A stretch of DNA of 64,000 nucleotides from an uncultured Saprospiraceae bacterium (GCA_938015435.1 CALLPN010000006.1:186001-250000), one strand, 5' to 3'. Positions 8,104-18,280 are shown, numbered from the stretch's first letter. Notes: generated by a model from the letters alone, not told the origin. Numbers and translations: made by a program.

Positions 8104-9870
8104 ATGCAATTACATAACATTGATTGGGCTATCATAGGAGGATACTTTTTAGTGACTATTTTGATAGGGCTGTGGGCTTCAAAAAAAGCAGGTACTAGTT
8201 CATCAGAATTTTTCCTTAGTGGACGTAATATGCCTTGGTGGCTATTAGGAATATCTATGGTTGCGACTACGTTTTCTGCGGATACACCTAATCTCGTTAC
8301 AGATATAGTTAGAAAAAATGGAGTATCCGGAAACTGGGTATGGTGGGCATTTTTGCTTACAGGTATGTTGACCGTATTTCTTTATGCTAAACTTTGGAGG
8401 CGATCTGGAGTAATGACAGATCTTGAGTTTTATGAGATGCGATATAGTGGAAAGCCAGCGGCCTTCCTTAGGATATTTAGGGCGATCTATCTTGGTGTCT
8501 TGTTTAATGTAGTCGTTATGGCTACAGTTTGTCTAGCTGCTATAAAGATCGGAAGTGTAATGTTTGATCTTCCTGCCGTTCATACACTAGGGATCGCATG
8601 TATCGTGACCGTACTTTACTCTATGTCAGGCGGGTTGAGAGGAATTCTTTTTACAGATTTTTTTCAGTTTATATTAGCGATGATAGGCACCGTGTTAGCG
8701 GCGGTATACATACTAGATTTGCCAGAGATAGGTGGGCTAACTAATTTGCTCAGTCAGCCGGAAATAAAAGCTAAAATGGCTTTTATACCTCAGAACGATG
8801 ATATGTTTATGACATTATTCTTACTGCCAATATGTGTGCAATGGTGGGCAAGTTATTATCCTGGAGCAGAGCCTGGCGGCGGAGGTTACATCGCTCAAAG
8901 AATGTTGGCTGCGAAGGATGAAAAGCACGCAGTAGCGGCTACTTTTGTTTTTAATGTAATGCATTATGCCTTGAGACCATGGCCGTGGATACTGATAGCG
9001 TTTGCATCGATCATAATATTCCCTGATCATGCTTCTCTAGCTGACAAATTTCCAAATATAGACTCAGATATTATCAATGATGATCTTGCGTATCCTGCGA
9101 TGCTTACATTTTTACCAGCGGGGTTATTAGGAGTTATTCTAGCGTCACTATTTGCTGGATTTATGTCAACGATTAGTAGTCATCTTAATTGGGGATCATC
9201 CTATATAGTAAATGATGTCTATCGTAGATTTATTAATCCTGATGCATCAGAGAAACAATTGGTTTTATGGGGACGCGTAAGTACTGCTGTTATGATGGTG
9301 TTGGGTGCATTGTTGGCGTTAACACTTACTAGTGCGGAGGCGGCTTTTCAGTTGATAATAATGCTTGGAGCGGGGACAGGTTTGATATATATATTGAGAT
9401 GGTTTTGGTGGCGGATCAATGCTTATACAGAGATTGCTGCAATGATCTGTTCATTTTTGATTGCATTGTTTTTCCATATGTGGTTTGATGGAGCGACTGC
9501 GTTGGACGAAGGTTATATGCCAGGACACCATAAACTCCTTTATAATATAGGGATTACTACAGTCGTATGGTTGATAGTTACGTTTGTCACTAGACCTACG
9601 GAAAACGATAAACTTGTTTCTTTTTACAATAAGATTAAGCCTTATTCGCCAGGTTGGTCTGCAGTCATTAAGAGTAATGAATTGAGCGTAACCAAAGATA
9701 GATTTGGGAGTAAGCTATTAGCCATTGTGCTAGGAATTATATTGGTTTACGGTTCCTTGTTTGGTGTAGGATATATGATTTATGGAGAAACCTTTAATTC
9801 ATTCATTGCATTACTATCTGCTACCTTAGCCGGATTTACATTGTATAGAATTTGGAATAGAGTAGGGTAA
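8104..9870 (+). CDS. Sodium:solute symporter (SSS family)
   Basis: Very hydrophobic protein of 588 residues with about 13-14 membrane segments, typical of the SSS family (SglT, PutP). It begins with the family's first segment followed by the SEFFLSGRNMPWW motif near 37-49. A GAEPGGGGYIAQRMLAAKDE stretch near 257-276 corresponds to the conserved QR region of sugar symporters. It lies 58 bases after the GH20 gene on the same strand. Uptake of N-acetylglucosamine or a related sugar is therefore a reasonable inference, but substrate cannot be read from the sequence. No SusC/SusD pair accompanies it. There is no obvious terminator after it. Confidence 0.9.
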   Translation: MQLHNIDWAIIGGYFLVTILIGLWASKKAGTSSSEFFLSGRNMPWWLLGISMVATTFSADTPNLVTDIVRKNGVSGNWVWWAFLLTGMLTVFLYAKLWRRSGVMTDLEFYEMRYSGKPAAFLRIFRAIYLGVLFNVVVMATVCLAAIKIGSVMFDLPAVHTLGIACIVTVLYSMSGGLRGILFTDFFQFILAMIGTVLAAVYILDLPEIGGLTNLLSQPEIKAKMAFIPQNDDMFMTLFLLPICVQWWASYYPGAEPGGGGYIAQRMLAAKDEKHAVAATFVFNVMHYALRPWPWILIAFASIIIFPDHASLADKFPNIDSDIINDDLAYPAMLTFLPAGLLGVILASLFAGFMSTISSHLNWGSSYIVNDVYRRFINPDASEKQLVLWGRVSTAVMMVLGALLALTLTSAEAAFQLIIMLGAGTGLIYILRWFWWRINAYTEIAAMICSFLIALFFHMWFDGATALDEGYMPGHHKLLYNIGITTVVWLIVTFVTRPTENDKLVSFYNKIKPYSPGWSAVIKSNELSVTKDRFGSKLLAIVLGIILVYGSLFGVGYMIYGETFNSFIALLSATLAGFTLYRIWNRVG

Positions 9871-9942
9871 CAAATTAACTTATCCTTCGGCTCATATAAA
9901 ATAAATCTAGAAGCTAATTCTCACTGCTGAATTGTACAAATG

Positions 9943-10161
9943 TTACTTACTCCAAAGCATCATGCCTTTACGTAGGTAGGATTTTATATTGATCCAAAAA
10001 GCCATGCACAAGTAAAGAATTACTGGAGACCCAAAAGTTACAAATGATGTATAGATGAAATAAAGGCGTACTCTAGAGCTACGCAGACCCATTTTGTCAG
10101 CGAGGTAAGAACACACACCAAAAGAGTATTTTTCAATATTGGAAATAAGCCAAGTATTCAT
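9943..10161 (-). CDS. PspC domain protein, small
   Basis: A 72-residue protein that is almost exactly one PspC domain: an amphipathic N-terminus with FGVCSYLADKMGL, an SSRVRLYFIY turn, one membrane segment (about 38-58) and a basic tail. PspC proteins sense or answer membrane stress in the phage-shock response. In Bacteroidota, lone PspC proteins are common without PspA. It is transcribed towards the symporter gene. Function is by family only. Confidence 0.8.
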   Translation of the reverse strand: MNTWLISNIEKYSFGVCSYLADKMGLRSSRVRLYFIYTSFVTFGSPVILYLCMAFWINIKSYLRKGMMLWSK

Positions 10162-10302
10162 ATTACGATCATTTAACTGTTGTATAATCGTCGTTAAACC
10201 AGAAAACTAACTGCAATTGGCAGAAAATCTGATATAACTTATTGATTTGTAATTCAATATATGAAATACATTTGTTTTTAGAACAAGAAGAAATAGAAAA
10301 TC

Positions 10303-11052
10303 TTATTTGCGATAGTTTTTCATCATAATATTCCCAATCGCTTTTGCATTTTTCATTTGTAATTCTTTGGCACTATTAGTATTGAAAGCGATCATGAAAG
10401 CATATTTGTTTCCATCTCTCCAAACATATTTGCCAAGTCTATGAGAATATGATCCGTCATCACCTAGTCCTTCCATTTTTTCGTATTTGAAAGTTTCATT
10501 GGTTCCCATAGTTTTCTCACCAGATGTCCTTTTGCTACTCACAAAAAGAGTCACCCATTCTGCATATTCTTCTGCTACAGGATTTGCTTGTACTTGAACT
10601 AGAATACCTGTATTTGGTGATGCACCATCCCATCTAAAAAAACAAGATCTTGTGAAAGGGCTTCTTGTGTGACTCGCATCGTTTTGCACTATTTCAGATG
10701 CAGGAACACCAACGATTTTAGCAATGTCTTCAGCAGACACTAGCGCGCATGCACTTGGAACACTGTTAAGTATTTGTCCATCAGTAAGTCCTGAAGCATT
10801 TAATTTATTTTCATTGGTTACTGTTGGAGTAGTTACAGGTACTTGAGGCTTATTAGATACCTTTTTGTCAGCTCCATTCTTCTTTGTATCATTTTTATCA
10901 TGCGCCATTTTAAATGTCGGCACTGGTTTAGTAGAATTGTCTTCGGACGCACTGGTCTTATCTTTGATTTCAGTAGAATTGGCATCTCCGCCACATGAAA
11001 CGATTGAAAAAGCAATAATAAGAGAGAATACTAGTTGTATTAAAGTACGCAT
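10303..11052 (-). CDS. Hypothetical lipoprotein
   Basis: Protein of 249 residues from ATG 11050-11052. A longer frame opens at 11091, but the lipoprotein signal (MRTLIQLVF..., lipobox VSC at about 18-20) begins at the inner ATG. A low-complexity, Lys/Thr/Asp-rich linker (about 25-80) joins the lipid anchor to a globular domain with four scattered cysteines, including CALVSAEDIAKIVGVP and SCFFRWDG. The CALVSAEDIA-type opening is reminiscent of DUF3558-like lipoproteins of actinobacteria, but I cannot claim homology. The protein is probably outer-membrane anchored. A TAnnTTTG element lies 37 bases upstream. Function unknown. Confidence 0.72.
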   Translation of the reverse strand: MRTLIQLVFSLIIAFSIVSCGGDANSTEIKDKTSASEDNSTKPVPTFKMAHDKNDTKKNGADKKVSNKPQVPVTTPTVTNENKLNASGLTDGQILNSVPSACALVSAEDIAKIVGVPASEIVQNDASHTRSPFTRSCFFRWDGASPNTGILVQVQANPVAEEYAEWVTLFVSSKRTSGEKTMGTNETFKYEKMEGLGDDGSYSHRLGKYVWRDGNKYAFMIAFNTNSAKELQMKNAKAIGNIMMKNYRK

Positions 11053-11088
11053 AAAGTGAGCTGATATTAGATTTAAATAATAATAAGG

Positions 11089-11096
11089 CAAATGTA
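11089..11096 (-). promoter_or_regulatory. Likely -7 promoter element of the lipoprotein gene
   Basis: On the minus strand the bases read TACATTTG, a perfect TAnnTTTG -7 box, about 37 bases ahead of the ATG at 11052. No good TTG -33 box is visible at the right distance. The remaining gap to the peroxidase gene (11097-11340) is AT-rich and holds nothing else I can name. Confidence 0.45.
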
Positions 11097-11340
11097 TCTA
11101 TAAATTATGCTTATTAAGCGTCTCACTTTGTTAAAAAATATTAAAGCTAGGCAGCGAATTGACCGTAACATTGGTCTTATGTATGTCGCATAATGTGAAT
11201 AAAGGAAAGAAACATCGACGTTTTGGACGTTAGTGTGTCATTATATTATTATATTTAACTAATTGACATAACACATTTTAGACGATTTTATCGTTTTTGG
11301 TGTAGATTTTGGATATAACACCTAATAAAATATTAAGGAA

Positions 11341-12531
11341 ATGCAGCTCAATAAATTAGTGAATCTATCAGCAATCTTTTTAGGTGCTGTGATTTTGTTC
11401 TCTTCTTGTCAAAAAGAATCAACGGCGGTAAACTATACGGCTAGTGAGTTCGACGAACTTTCAAAAAGTCTGAATCTTCCAGGAGAATTGCATAATTACT
11501 CAATTGAGATTCCTACACATAACAATCCTATGTTCAACGGATCTTCAATAGATCCAAGTCAGATTAATAGAGCTAATCATACAGCAACACTTGGAAGAGT
11601 ACTCTTTTATGATGAGTTACTTTCTCGAAATGGAACAGTATCATGTGGATCGTGCCACGTACAAACTGCTGGTTTTGCGCATAATGAAGCCTTGTCAGAA
11701 GGGTTTGATGGTGAAACTACGGTAAGGAACAGTTTGGCACTTGGAACTACTGCAATGGGTCTTACTACCTCATATGGAAGTTCGAATTTTGGAGGTGCAG
11801 CTTTAGCTGGATTTTCTTGGGATGACTCTATTCACAGTATGGAAGAGCAGACACAAGCAGCTATCGAAAACCCTGCAGAGATGGGTATGACAATGGAGGA
11901 TATGGTAGAAAGAGTTAAATCTATTGCGTATTACGATATACTTTTTAGAAAGGCATTTGGTGAAGATGAGATCAATGAAGCTAATGTGTTAACAGCTATT
12001 TCTCAGTTTGTGAATGCGATTTCATCAAACGAATCTAAGTTTGATGAAGGATTAAATGAGAATTTTAAAGTGGATGATGACTTCACAAATTTCACAGTTT
12101 CTGAAAATTTAGGAAAGACACTATATAATAACAATTGTTCATCGTGTCACGGATCAAGACATGATTTTACCGTGAAGGCAGTTGCTAATAATGGTTTGGA
12201 TCAAGTATATGTTGATCAAGGAAAAGGAGCTATTACGGGTAATTTTAGTGATATGGGAGTTTTCAAAGTTCCATTCCTTAGAAATATTGAGTTATCAGGA
12301 CCTTACATGCATGATGGAAGATTTTCAACTCTGGAGGAAGTAGTAGATTTCTACTCTGAAGGTGTGAAAAGCCATACTAATTTAAGTTTCGAACTTAGAG
12401 GGAATAATGGTGAAGCAAAAAGAATGAATTTCTCAGATAATGAGAAGAATTCTTTAGTGGCATATTTGGAAACTCTTACTGATGAAGAAATGATTAGAGA
12501 CGAAAAATTCGCTACCCCTTTTGGAGAATAA
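11341..12531 (+). CDS. Di-heme cytochrome-c peroxidase family lipoprotein
   Basis: Protein of 396 residues starting with a lipoprotein signal (lipobox FSSC at about 20-23). It has two c-type heme motifs, CGSCH (C102, C105, H106) and CSSCH (C266, C269, H270), in the two-domain layout of the CcpA/MauG family. The tail has SGPYMHDGRFSTLEEVVDFY, a conserved block of this family. Such enzymes reduce hydrogen peroxide with electrons from periplasmic carriers, or, as MauG-like members, oxidise protein residues or organic substrates. Lipid anchoring places it in the periplasm or outer membrane. It is monocistronic and ends in a strong terminator. No partner gene is adjacent. Family is sure; substrate is not. 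Confidence 0.92.
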   Translation: MQLNKLVNLSAIFLGAVILFSSCQKESTAVNYTASEFDELSKSLNLPGELHNYSIEIPTHNNPMFNGSSIDPSQINRANHTATLGRVLFYDELLSRNGTVSCGSCHVQTAGFAHNEALSEGFDGETTVRNSLALGTTAMGLTTSYGSSNFGGAALAGFSWDDSIHSMEEQTQAAIENPAEMGMTMEDMVERVKSIAYYDILFRKAFGEDEINEANVLTAISQFVNAISSNESKFDEGLNENFKVDDDFTNFTVSENLGKTLYNNNCSSCHGSRHDFTVKAVANNGLDQVYVDQGKGAITGNFSDMGVFKVPFLRNIELSGPYMHDGRFSTLEEVVDFYSEGVKSHTNLSFELRGNNGEAKRMNFSDNEKNSLVAYLETLTDEEMIRDEKFATPFGE

Positions 12532-12551
12532 ATTAGATTATAATAATAAGT

Positions 12552-12592
12552 AAAAAAGCAGTTTCACTTGTTTAGTGAAGCTGCTTTTTTAT
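12552..12592. terminator. Bidirectional terminator between peroxidase and fusion gene
   Basis: Stem AGCAGTTTCACT / AGTGAAGCTGCT with loop TGTTT and one T-G wobble. It is flanked by a run of A on the left and six T on the right. It sits between two convergent genes (stops near 12531 and 12610) and can serve both strands. Confidence 0.9.
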
Positions 12593-12609
12593 TTTAAAGT
12601 TTATAATTT

Positions 12610-14883
12610 TTACTGATGGTGATTAGCGAGTATCATTTCTAATGTGTCAATAACTTTGTCTATATCTTTTTCAGTAAAACATAAAGGCGGTTTCATTTTT
12701 AGTACATTATCAAATGGACCGTCTGTACTAACTAATATATTCTTGTTGCGGAATTCGTTTTTAATATGTTTTGCTAGATAGGTATTAGGGTGGTATGACT
12801 TTGATCTCGATTTAATGATCTCGATTCCTAGAAATAGTCCTCGTCCTCGTACATCTCCGATTACGCCATATTTGGATTGAATAGTTTTCATGCGTTTAAA
12901 AAAATGATTCCCAGATTTTTGCGCTTGATTCTGTAGCTTTTCTTGTTCAATTACATCTAGAACAGCACAACCGATTACACAACTAACTGGGTTACCTCCA
13001 AATGAAGAGAAGAATTCCATGCCATTATTAAATGCATCGGCGATAGCGCGAGTTGTAACAATGGCTCCCATTGGATGGCCGTTTCCCATCGGCTTGCCTA
13101 AGATTACGATGTCAGGTTGGATACCATGAATCTCATAGCCCCAGAAGTGGCTACCTAGTCTACCAAAGCCAGTTTGAACTTCATCGCTAATGGTAAGTAT
13201 TCTTTTTTTACGAAGGAAAGGGTAGAGTGTTTTTAGGTAATGATCTGCCAATGGCACTTGACCGCCGCAACCTGAGATTGGCTCTGCTATAAAAGCCGCG
13301 ATGTCAATATTGTCGGAAATCGATTGGATTAGATTTTCGGCAAATCTTACACCTGTTGTCTTCGAATCGTTTTCATATCCATCGATATATGCATTAGGTA
13401 ATGGAGCTTCTATGATATCATTGAGCTTGCCCTTACCGCCCTCACTCATATATTTATAGTGACTGATCGCAATGCCTTGTTGTGTATTGCCATGGTAGCC
13501 ATGTTCCATGACTATAAGTTGTTCACGCATCGTATAGTTACGAGCCAATCTTATCGCAAGATCACTCGCAGCTGATCCACTATTGACAAAGAAAACTTGG
13601 TTCAGGTGATCAGGGAATTTTGATAATAACTGTTTAGAATAATCTTGGAGTGGGTCGTAAAGGTATCGCGTGTTAGTATTGAGTGTTGCAATTTGTTTTC
13701 GTGCTGCGGCTGTGATTCTTGGATGCTCATGACCTACATGCGGAATGTTGTTATACGCATCGAGATAGCTAGCTCCATCTGCTCCATACATATACTGGAA
13801 CGCTGCAGATTGCATATAAATCGGTTCTTGATAGCTGATGCTTAAAGCAGCTGGAGTATGTAATTTCCTTTGACTTACGATGTCTGATGTTTTTTTAAAA
13901 GCAATAGGAGGAAACCCACAAGCCGATCTAAATAAGTTTTTAACTTCGATCGGATTCATAGTAATCCATCGATCTAGTAATGATTGGAATCCACTCTCTG
14001 ATACTGAGATATAATCATTACTCGGGTTTAACTTACGAGCCTTTGCGGCGCTGATGAGGCTAACACACATACGAGCAGCTATGTAGTAGTATAAAGTATC
14101 TAATTCAGCTATTGTAAGTGCATTGGTGTTATGATATGATTGTAAAAAGGTATATCCAATATTGAGGGGGTCATCTTTATCTACCATAATATAACTAAGT
14201 GCTACTGCGATATCAGAGATCCGTGTAGCATAGATAGCATCACCAAAATCTATGATGCCACAGATATGTTCGTCTTTACAAAGTACATTCCAATCATTGG
14301 CATCATTGTGTATGATTTGCTTTGGCAATGTATGCTCGATAGACTTTACATGAATCTCAAATTGTAATAAGTAGTAATCAATAATAGATTTGCGATGATG
14401 GTCACCGATACAATCGAGATCATCTCGAGACCAATGTGTATTAGATAGATTCCAACTAGTATTCTTGGCTCGAAGCGATGGAATATATAGATCTTTTGTT
14501 TTGTTATTAAGTTGAGCTAGCGTCTGGCCAAAGTGGCTAATTAATTTTGCAGTATGATTACAATCGACTAAAAAAGTACCTTCTAAAAAAGTGAGACATC
14601 TAATGATATATTTTCGATTCCAAATAGAATAATGATCTTTTGATAAGGTAGGTGCAGGGAGTGGGTATTCGCAGTCGAGCGGTTGTAGTGCAAATTGGAA
14701 TTGTGATTCCCCAACAATTATGGATGCAGTTTCTTTGTCGTTTGGGTATACTTTGAGGACGTAAGTTGTATTAGTTGTACGGATCTTGTAATTCAATATA
14801 TCGTAGCCTACAAGTGGCTTTACGTGGACATCATTCCAGCCGTAAACCGTTTTGATTATTTCTTTTATTTCGTTGATATCCAT
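12610..14883 (-). CDS. APH-type kinase fused to class III aminotransferase-fold enzyme (possible phospho-lyase)
   Basis: One reading frame of 757 residues joins two enzymes. Residues 1 to about 310 are an aminoglycoside-phosphotransferase/choline-kinase fold with the catalytic loop HNDAN (H192-N196, base D194) and the metal-binding IDFGD (D212). Residues about 330-757 are a PLP-dependent class III aminotransferase fold, with DEVQTGFGRLG and the Schiff-base lysine in ILGKPMGNGHP (K597). The closest concept is hydroxylysine kinase (AGPHD1) plus the AGXT2L-type ammoniophospholyases, which act on phosphohydroxylysine or phosphoethanolamine; bacterial fusions of this type exist. The likely role is phosphorylation of an amino alcohol or hydroxy-amino acid followed by PLP-dependent loss of phosphate and ammonia. 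The substrate is not known. No signal peptide, so it is cytoplasmic. It stands alone. Confidence 0.88.
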   Translation of the reverse strand: MDINEIKEIIKTVYGWNDVHVKPLVGYDILNYKIRTTNTTYVLKVYPNDKETASIIVGESQFQFALQPLDCEYPLPAPTLSKDHYSIWNRKYIIRCLTFLEGTFLVDCNHTAKLISHFGQTLAQLNNKTKDLYIPSLRAKNTSWNLSNTHWSRDDLDCIGDHHRKSIIDYYLLQFEIHVKSIEHTLPKQIIHNDANDWNVLCKDEHICGIIDFGDAIYATRISDIAVALSYIMVDKDDPLNIGYTFLQSYHNTNALTIAELDTLYYYIAARMCVSLISAAKARKLNPSNDYISVSESGFQSLLDRWITMNPIEVKNLFRSACGFPPIAFKKTSDIVSQRKLHTPAALSISYQEPIYMQSAAFQYMYGADGASYLDAYNNIPHVGHEHPRITAAARKQIATLNTNTRYLYDPLQDYSKQLLSKFPDHLNQVFFVNSGSAASDLAIRLARNYTMREQLIVMEHGYHGNTQQGIAISHYKYMSEGGKGKLNDIIEAPLPNAYIDGYENDSKTTGVRFAENLIQSISDNIDIAAFIAEPISGCGGQVPLADHYLKTLYPFLRKKRILTISDEVQTGFGRLGSHFWGYEIHGIQPDIVILGKPMGNGHPMGAIVTTRAIADAFNNGMEFFSSFGGNPVSCVIGCAVLDVIEQEKLQNQAQKSGNHFFKRMKTIQSKYGVIGDVRGRGLFLGIEIIKSRSKSYHPNTYLAKHIKNEFRNKNILVSTDGPFDNVLKMKPPLCFTEKDIDKVIDTLEMILANHHQ

Positions 14884-15031
14884 AATCTAATATACAAGAA
14901 GCTCAAAATAGAATTATAATGGTGGTGTCGTTCGTAATCATTTTTTGAACTCTTCGAATACGCATAAATAAGTCCAATACGAGGATCGTACTTTGTGTAT
15001 TTTCGAAAGATCGACAAAGAATTGAGTAATA

Positions 15032-18000
15032 TTATTCAATCTTCACGGGCTCCATTTTCTTGAATATTTCAACTTTAAGTCCTTTGATTGTTTCTTGGAA
15101 AGCTTTGTAATCTCCTTGGATAAAATCATTGACAGCACCTATTGTTTTTTGAGCATCCTCTTTGGCATTGTTAGCTGCCTTCATTGCATTTTGGCCGGGC
15201 TTCTCCCATGATGAACCGATGTATCTGCGAGCAGTCCACAGACGAGTAGTAAGTGTATTTGGATTCCGTTGGATTCCTTTAAGTCCTTCTGGATCCATAA
15301 ATAGATTGGATAGACTATCTAATCTGCTAGAGATTACACCCATTTCTTTATTAAGGTCTTTTTGCAAAGTATCTTCTTGCATTTCGATGATCTTCTTGCT
15401 CAGGTCGAGAGATTTCTTGGCGTCTTTTATTTGATCAAAGCTTTCTTTTGATGCAGTGATTACTGCGTAGAATGCTTCTGTTTCTTGATTGATCGCTCTA
15501 CGAGATGCGTCGGTCACTTTGCTCCGAGGGTCAGATTTTATTTTAACCATGCTGCTATCTTTTGCATCGCCATATTGTACTATTACTTTGTAGTTTCCGG
15601 GCATTACATCTATTCCTCCTGGTTTGTCTGCGTCTTTTTTGCTATCTCTACGTGATGGTCCTCTGATCCCATCTTTATCAAAGTACCAAGAGATTCTGTT
15701 CATTCCATCCTCCAGCTTACGGGTGAATGTTCTGACCGTATCCATTGTGCTATCGATGACATAGAATGTTGCTTTGTCAGAAGATTTTTTGCCCTGGCGT
15801 TTTTCATTTTTATGATCTTTAGTAGCTGAATTTTTATTGTCTTTATCCTTCTTCTTATCATTTGCTTTTGATATTTTGATGATATCCTCTTTTGATTTTT
15901 TTGATGGTTTCTTCCAGATACTCATCATTGCTCCGCCTTGTTTATTTTCTCCTACAAATTCTCCTTGAGCGATAAATCTAATGCCATCATACGAACGATA
16001 ATTGTTTTGATATGAATCAGGAATAGGGAAGAGTTTTAGCTCTGTATTGAGTGAATTAATACCGTTGGTCGCCATAGACCTTAATGGACGGATATCATCC
16101 AATATCCAGAATGATCTACCAAATGTTCCGATTACAAGATCATGTTCTCTAGGATGTATTTTGAGATCTGATACTTGCACAGCAGGAAAGCCTTCTGTCC
16201 AATGTGTCCAACTCTGACCTTTGTTAAATGAAACATAGAGTCCTGAGTCAGCACCTATAAAAAGTAAATTAGGTTCTACTAGATCTTGCACGATGCATTG
16301 TACGAAGCTTTTGATTTGATTGCCATTAGCGATGCGCTTCCAGGTCATACCGTAATTGGTTGTATGATAGGCATGAGCTTCGTAATCGTTTTGTCTATAG
16401 TTGTTGATCGCTACGAATGCTTCGCCAGCATTTTCCTTTGATACTTCTATCTGATTGATCCAACTATTTTTAGGTGCAGATCTTATGTTGTTAATAGTAT
16501 TGGTCCACGTCTTACCGCCATCTTTGGTCACTTGTATGTTACCATCATCAGTTCCTGCCCATATTACTTGATCATCTACAGGACTCGGTGCTATAGTTAC
16601 TATAGTAGTATAATTTTCAGCATTGGTGGCATCTATAGTAAGTCCTCCACTTTTATCTTGGTGCTGTTTTGTAGTATCGTTGGTAGTGAGATCTTCAGAG
16701 ATTTTAATCCAGCTTACTCCGCAGTCAGTAGAGTAATGTACATACTGACTTCCGAAGTATAATCCGCAATCATTATTAGGATCTTGTGCGATCGCTGCAT
16801 TCCAATTAAATCTATATGGATCTTCTAATCCTTCAACTGGTTTGACAGGTCTTACTTCTCCAGTTTCTCGATCGTAGAATCCTACATTACCACCTTGTGA
16901 TTGAGCGTATCCAAATCTACTATCAGCGGGAAAAGGGACTACATCAAAACCATCACCAAAGTATAGCTCTTGGAAATCATTATTACGAATCCCTCCACGC
17001 TTGAGTACCGAACTTGGTCCGATCCACGATCCATTATCTTGCATACCACCGTATACATTATAGGGGTAGTCCATATCTATATTGACATGATAAAATTGGC
17101 CCACTGGAATGTTGGCTGCAAACATCCATGATTCGCCACCATCGCGAGAGATATTAAGTCCACCATCATTGCCATTAATGAGGTAATTACTATCGTCAGG
17201 ATCTATCCAAAAAGCATGGTGATCTGGATGGACATTATTGCCATAATCCATAATCGTCTTAAATGTCTTACCCCCATCTTGAGATCTTGATACATAACTC
17301 CAAAGATTATAAATTCTATTTTCGTTGATCGGATCTACCCAGAGATCAGAGTAGTAAAATGGTCTGTTACCGATATTTTTTTTACTTACGAGGTTCCATT
17401 TTTCTCCACCATCGATAGATTTGTAAAGCCCATTTTCTTTGGCTTCTATGAGTGCATATACGATATTAGGTTTACTAGGTGCAAATGATAAACCGATACG
17501 ACCCAATTCTCCTTTGGGCATACCTTCTTCAGTTCCTAGTTTCTTCCATGTATCGCCTCTGTCATACGATACATGCATACCTGACCCTTCTCCACCAGAG
17601 TAAAAGTCATAAGGCCTTCGAAGGTGCTGCCACATACCAGCGATGATATGATTAGGGTTAGAAGGATTGACTACCATATCTCCAGGTCCTGTAGTATCAT
17701 TGATGTAAAGAATTTTCTTCCAATTCTTGCCGCCATCATCAGTACGATATACTCCTCTGTCATCACTTTTGCCCCATGGTGCTCCCATGGCTGCAACATA
17801 GACTACATCTGGGTTATCACGATGTACGATTATTCTGTGGATGACCTTAGTGTTCTCCAGGCCCATAAGTGACCAAGTCTTACCACCATCGATACTTTTA
17901 AATATGCCGGCTCCTGTGTTGAGTGAGTTACGAGGATTTCCTTCTCCTGTACCGACCCATATGGTACTAGGATTACTTTGATCTATTGTCAAAGCTCCTA

Positions 18001-18280
18001 TAGATAATACATCCTGCTCATCAAATATCGGATCCCAATTGATGCCACCATTCTCGGATAGCCATACACCGCCAGAGGCTGATCCTGCGAAGATGCGATC
18101 TTTGTCATTCAAGTCGACATCTATAGTAGTGATCCGTCCACTCATCCCAGCAGGACCGATATTACGGAAGTCCATTGCTTTGAAATCTTTAGTATCCAAG
18201 GTGTATTGGGCATTTACTTCTATGTTGCTCAATGTGCATAGTATCACGAGGCACAGAATGGTTTGCAGAATTGATTTCAT
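15032..18280 (-). CDS. Secreted sortilin/BNR-repeat beta-propeller protein
   Basis: Protein of 1,082 residues with a Sec signal (about 1-24, ending VNAQ). Most of it (about 30-740) consists of repeats with S/T-x-D-G-G-x-x-W turns, e.g. SIDGGKTWSLM, RTDDGGKNWKK, SRDGGESWMF and TKDGGKTWTN. These are the Asp-box/BNR repeats of sortilin (VPS10)-like and xyloglucanase (GH74)-like propellers. A basic, Lys-rich linker near 800-850 leads to a C-terminal helical part with a beta strand block. Database annotation of such proteins as 'glycosyl hydrolase' rests on the fold only; I see no assignable catalytic pair. No clear T9SS tail ends the protein. It is monocistronic and probably periplasmic or surface exposed. 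Confidence 0.8.
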   Translation of the reverse strand: MKSILQTILCLVILCTLSNIEVNAQYTLDTKDFKAMDFRNIGPAGMSGRITTIDVDLNDKDRIFAGSASGGVWLSENGGINWDPIFDEQDVLSIGALTIDQSNPSTIWVGTGEGNPRNSLNTGAGIFKSIDGGKTWSLMGLENTKVIHRIIVHRDNPDVVYVAAMGAPWGKSDDRGVYRTDDGGKNWKKILYINDTTGPGDMVVNPSNPNHIIAGMWQHLRRPYDFYSGGEGSGMHVSYDRGDTWKKLGTEEGMPKGELGRIGLSFAPSKPNIVYALIEAKENGLYKSIDGGEKWNLVSKKNIGNRPFYYSDLWVDPINENRIYNLWSYVSRSQDGGKTFKTIMDYGNNVHPDHHAFWIDPDDSNYLINGNDGGLNISRDGGESWMFAANIPVGQFYHVNIDMDYPYNVYGGMQDNGSWIGPSSVLKRGGIRNNDFQELYFGDGFDVVPFPADSRFGYAQSQGGNVGFYDRETGEVRPVKPVEGLEDPYRFNWNAAIAQDPNNDCGLYFGSQYVHYSTDCGVSWIKISEDLTTNDTTKQHQDKSGGLTIDATNAENYTTIVTIAPSPVDDQVIWAGTDDGNIQVTKDGGKTWTNTINNIRSAPKNSWINQIEVSKENAGEAFVAINNYRQNDYEAHAYHTTNYGMTWKRIANGNQIKSFVQCIVQDLVEPNLLFIGADSGLYVSFNKGQSWTHWTEGFPAVQVSDLKIHPREHDLVIGTFGRSFWILDDIRPLRSMATNGINSLNTELKLFPIPDSYQNNYRSYDGIRFIAQGEFVGENKQGGAMMSIWKKPSKKSKEDIIKISKANDKKKDKDNKNSATKDHKNEKRQGKKSSDKATFYVIDSTMDTVRTFTRKLEDGMNRISWYFDKDGIRGPSRRDSKKDADKPGGIDVMPGNYKVIVQYGDAKDSSMVKIKSDPRSKVTDASRRAINQETEAFYAVITASKESFDQIKDAKKSLDLSKKIIEMQEDTLQKDLNKEMGVISSRLDSLSNLFMDPEGLKGIQRNPNTLTTRLWTARRYIGSSWEKPGQNAMKAANNAKEDAQKTIGAVNDFIQGDYKAFQETIKGLKVEIFKKMEPVKIE

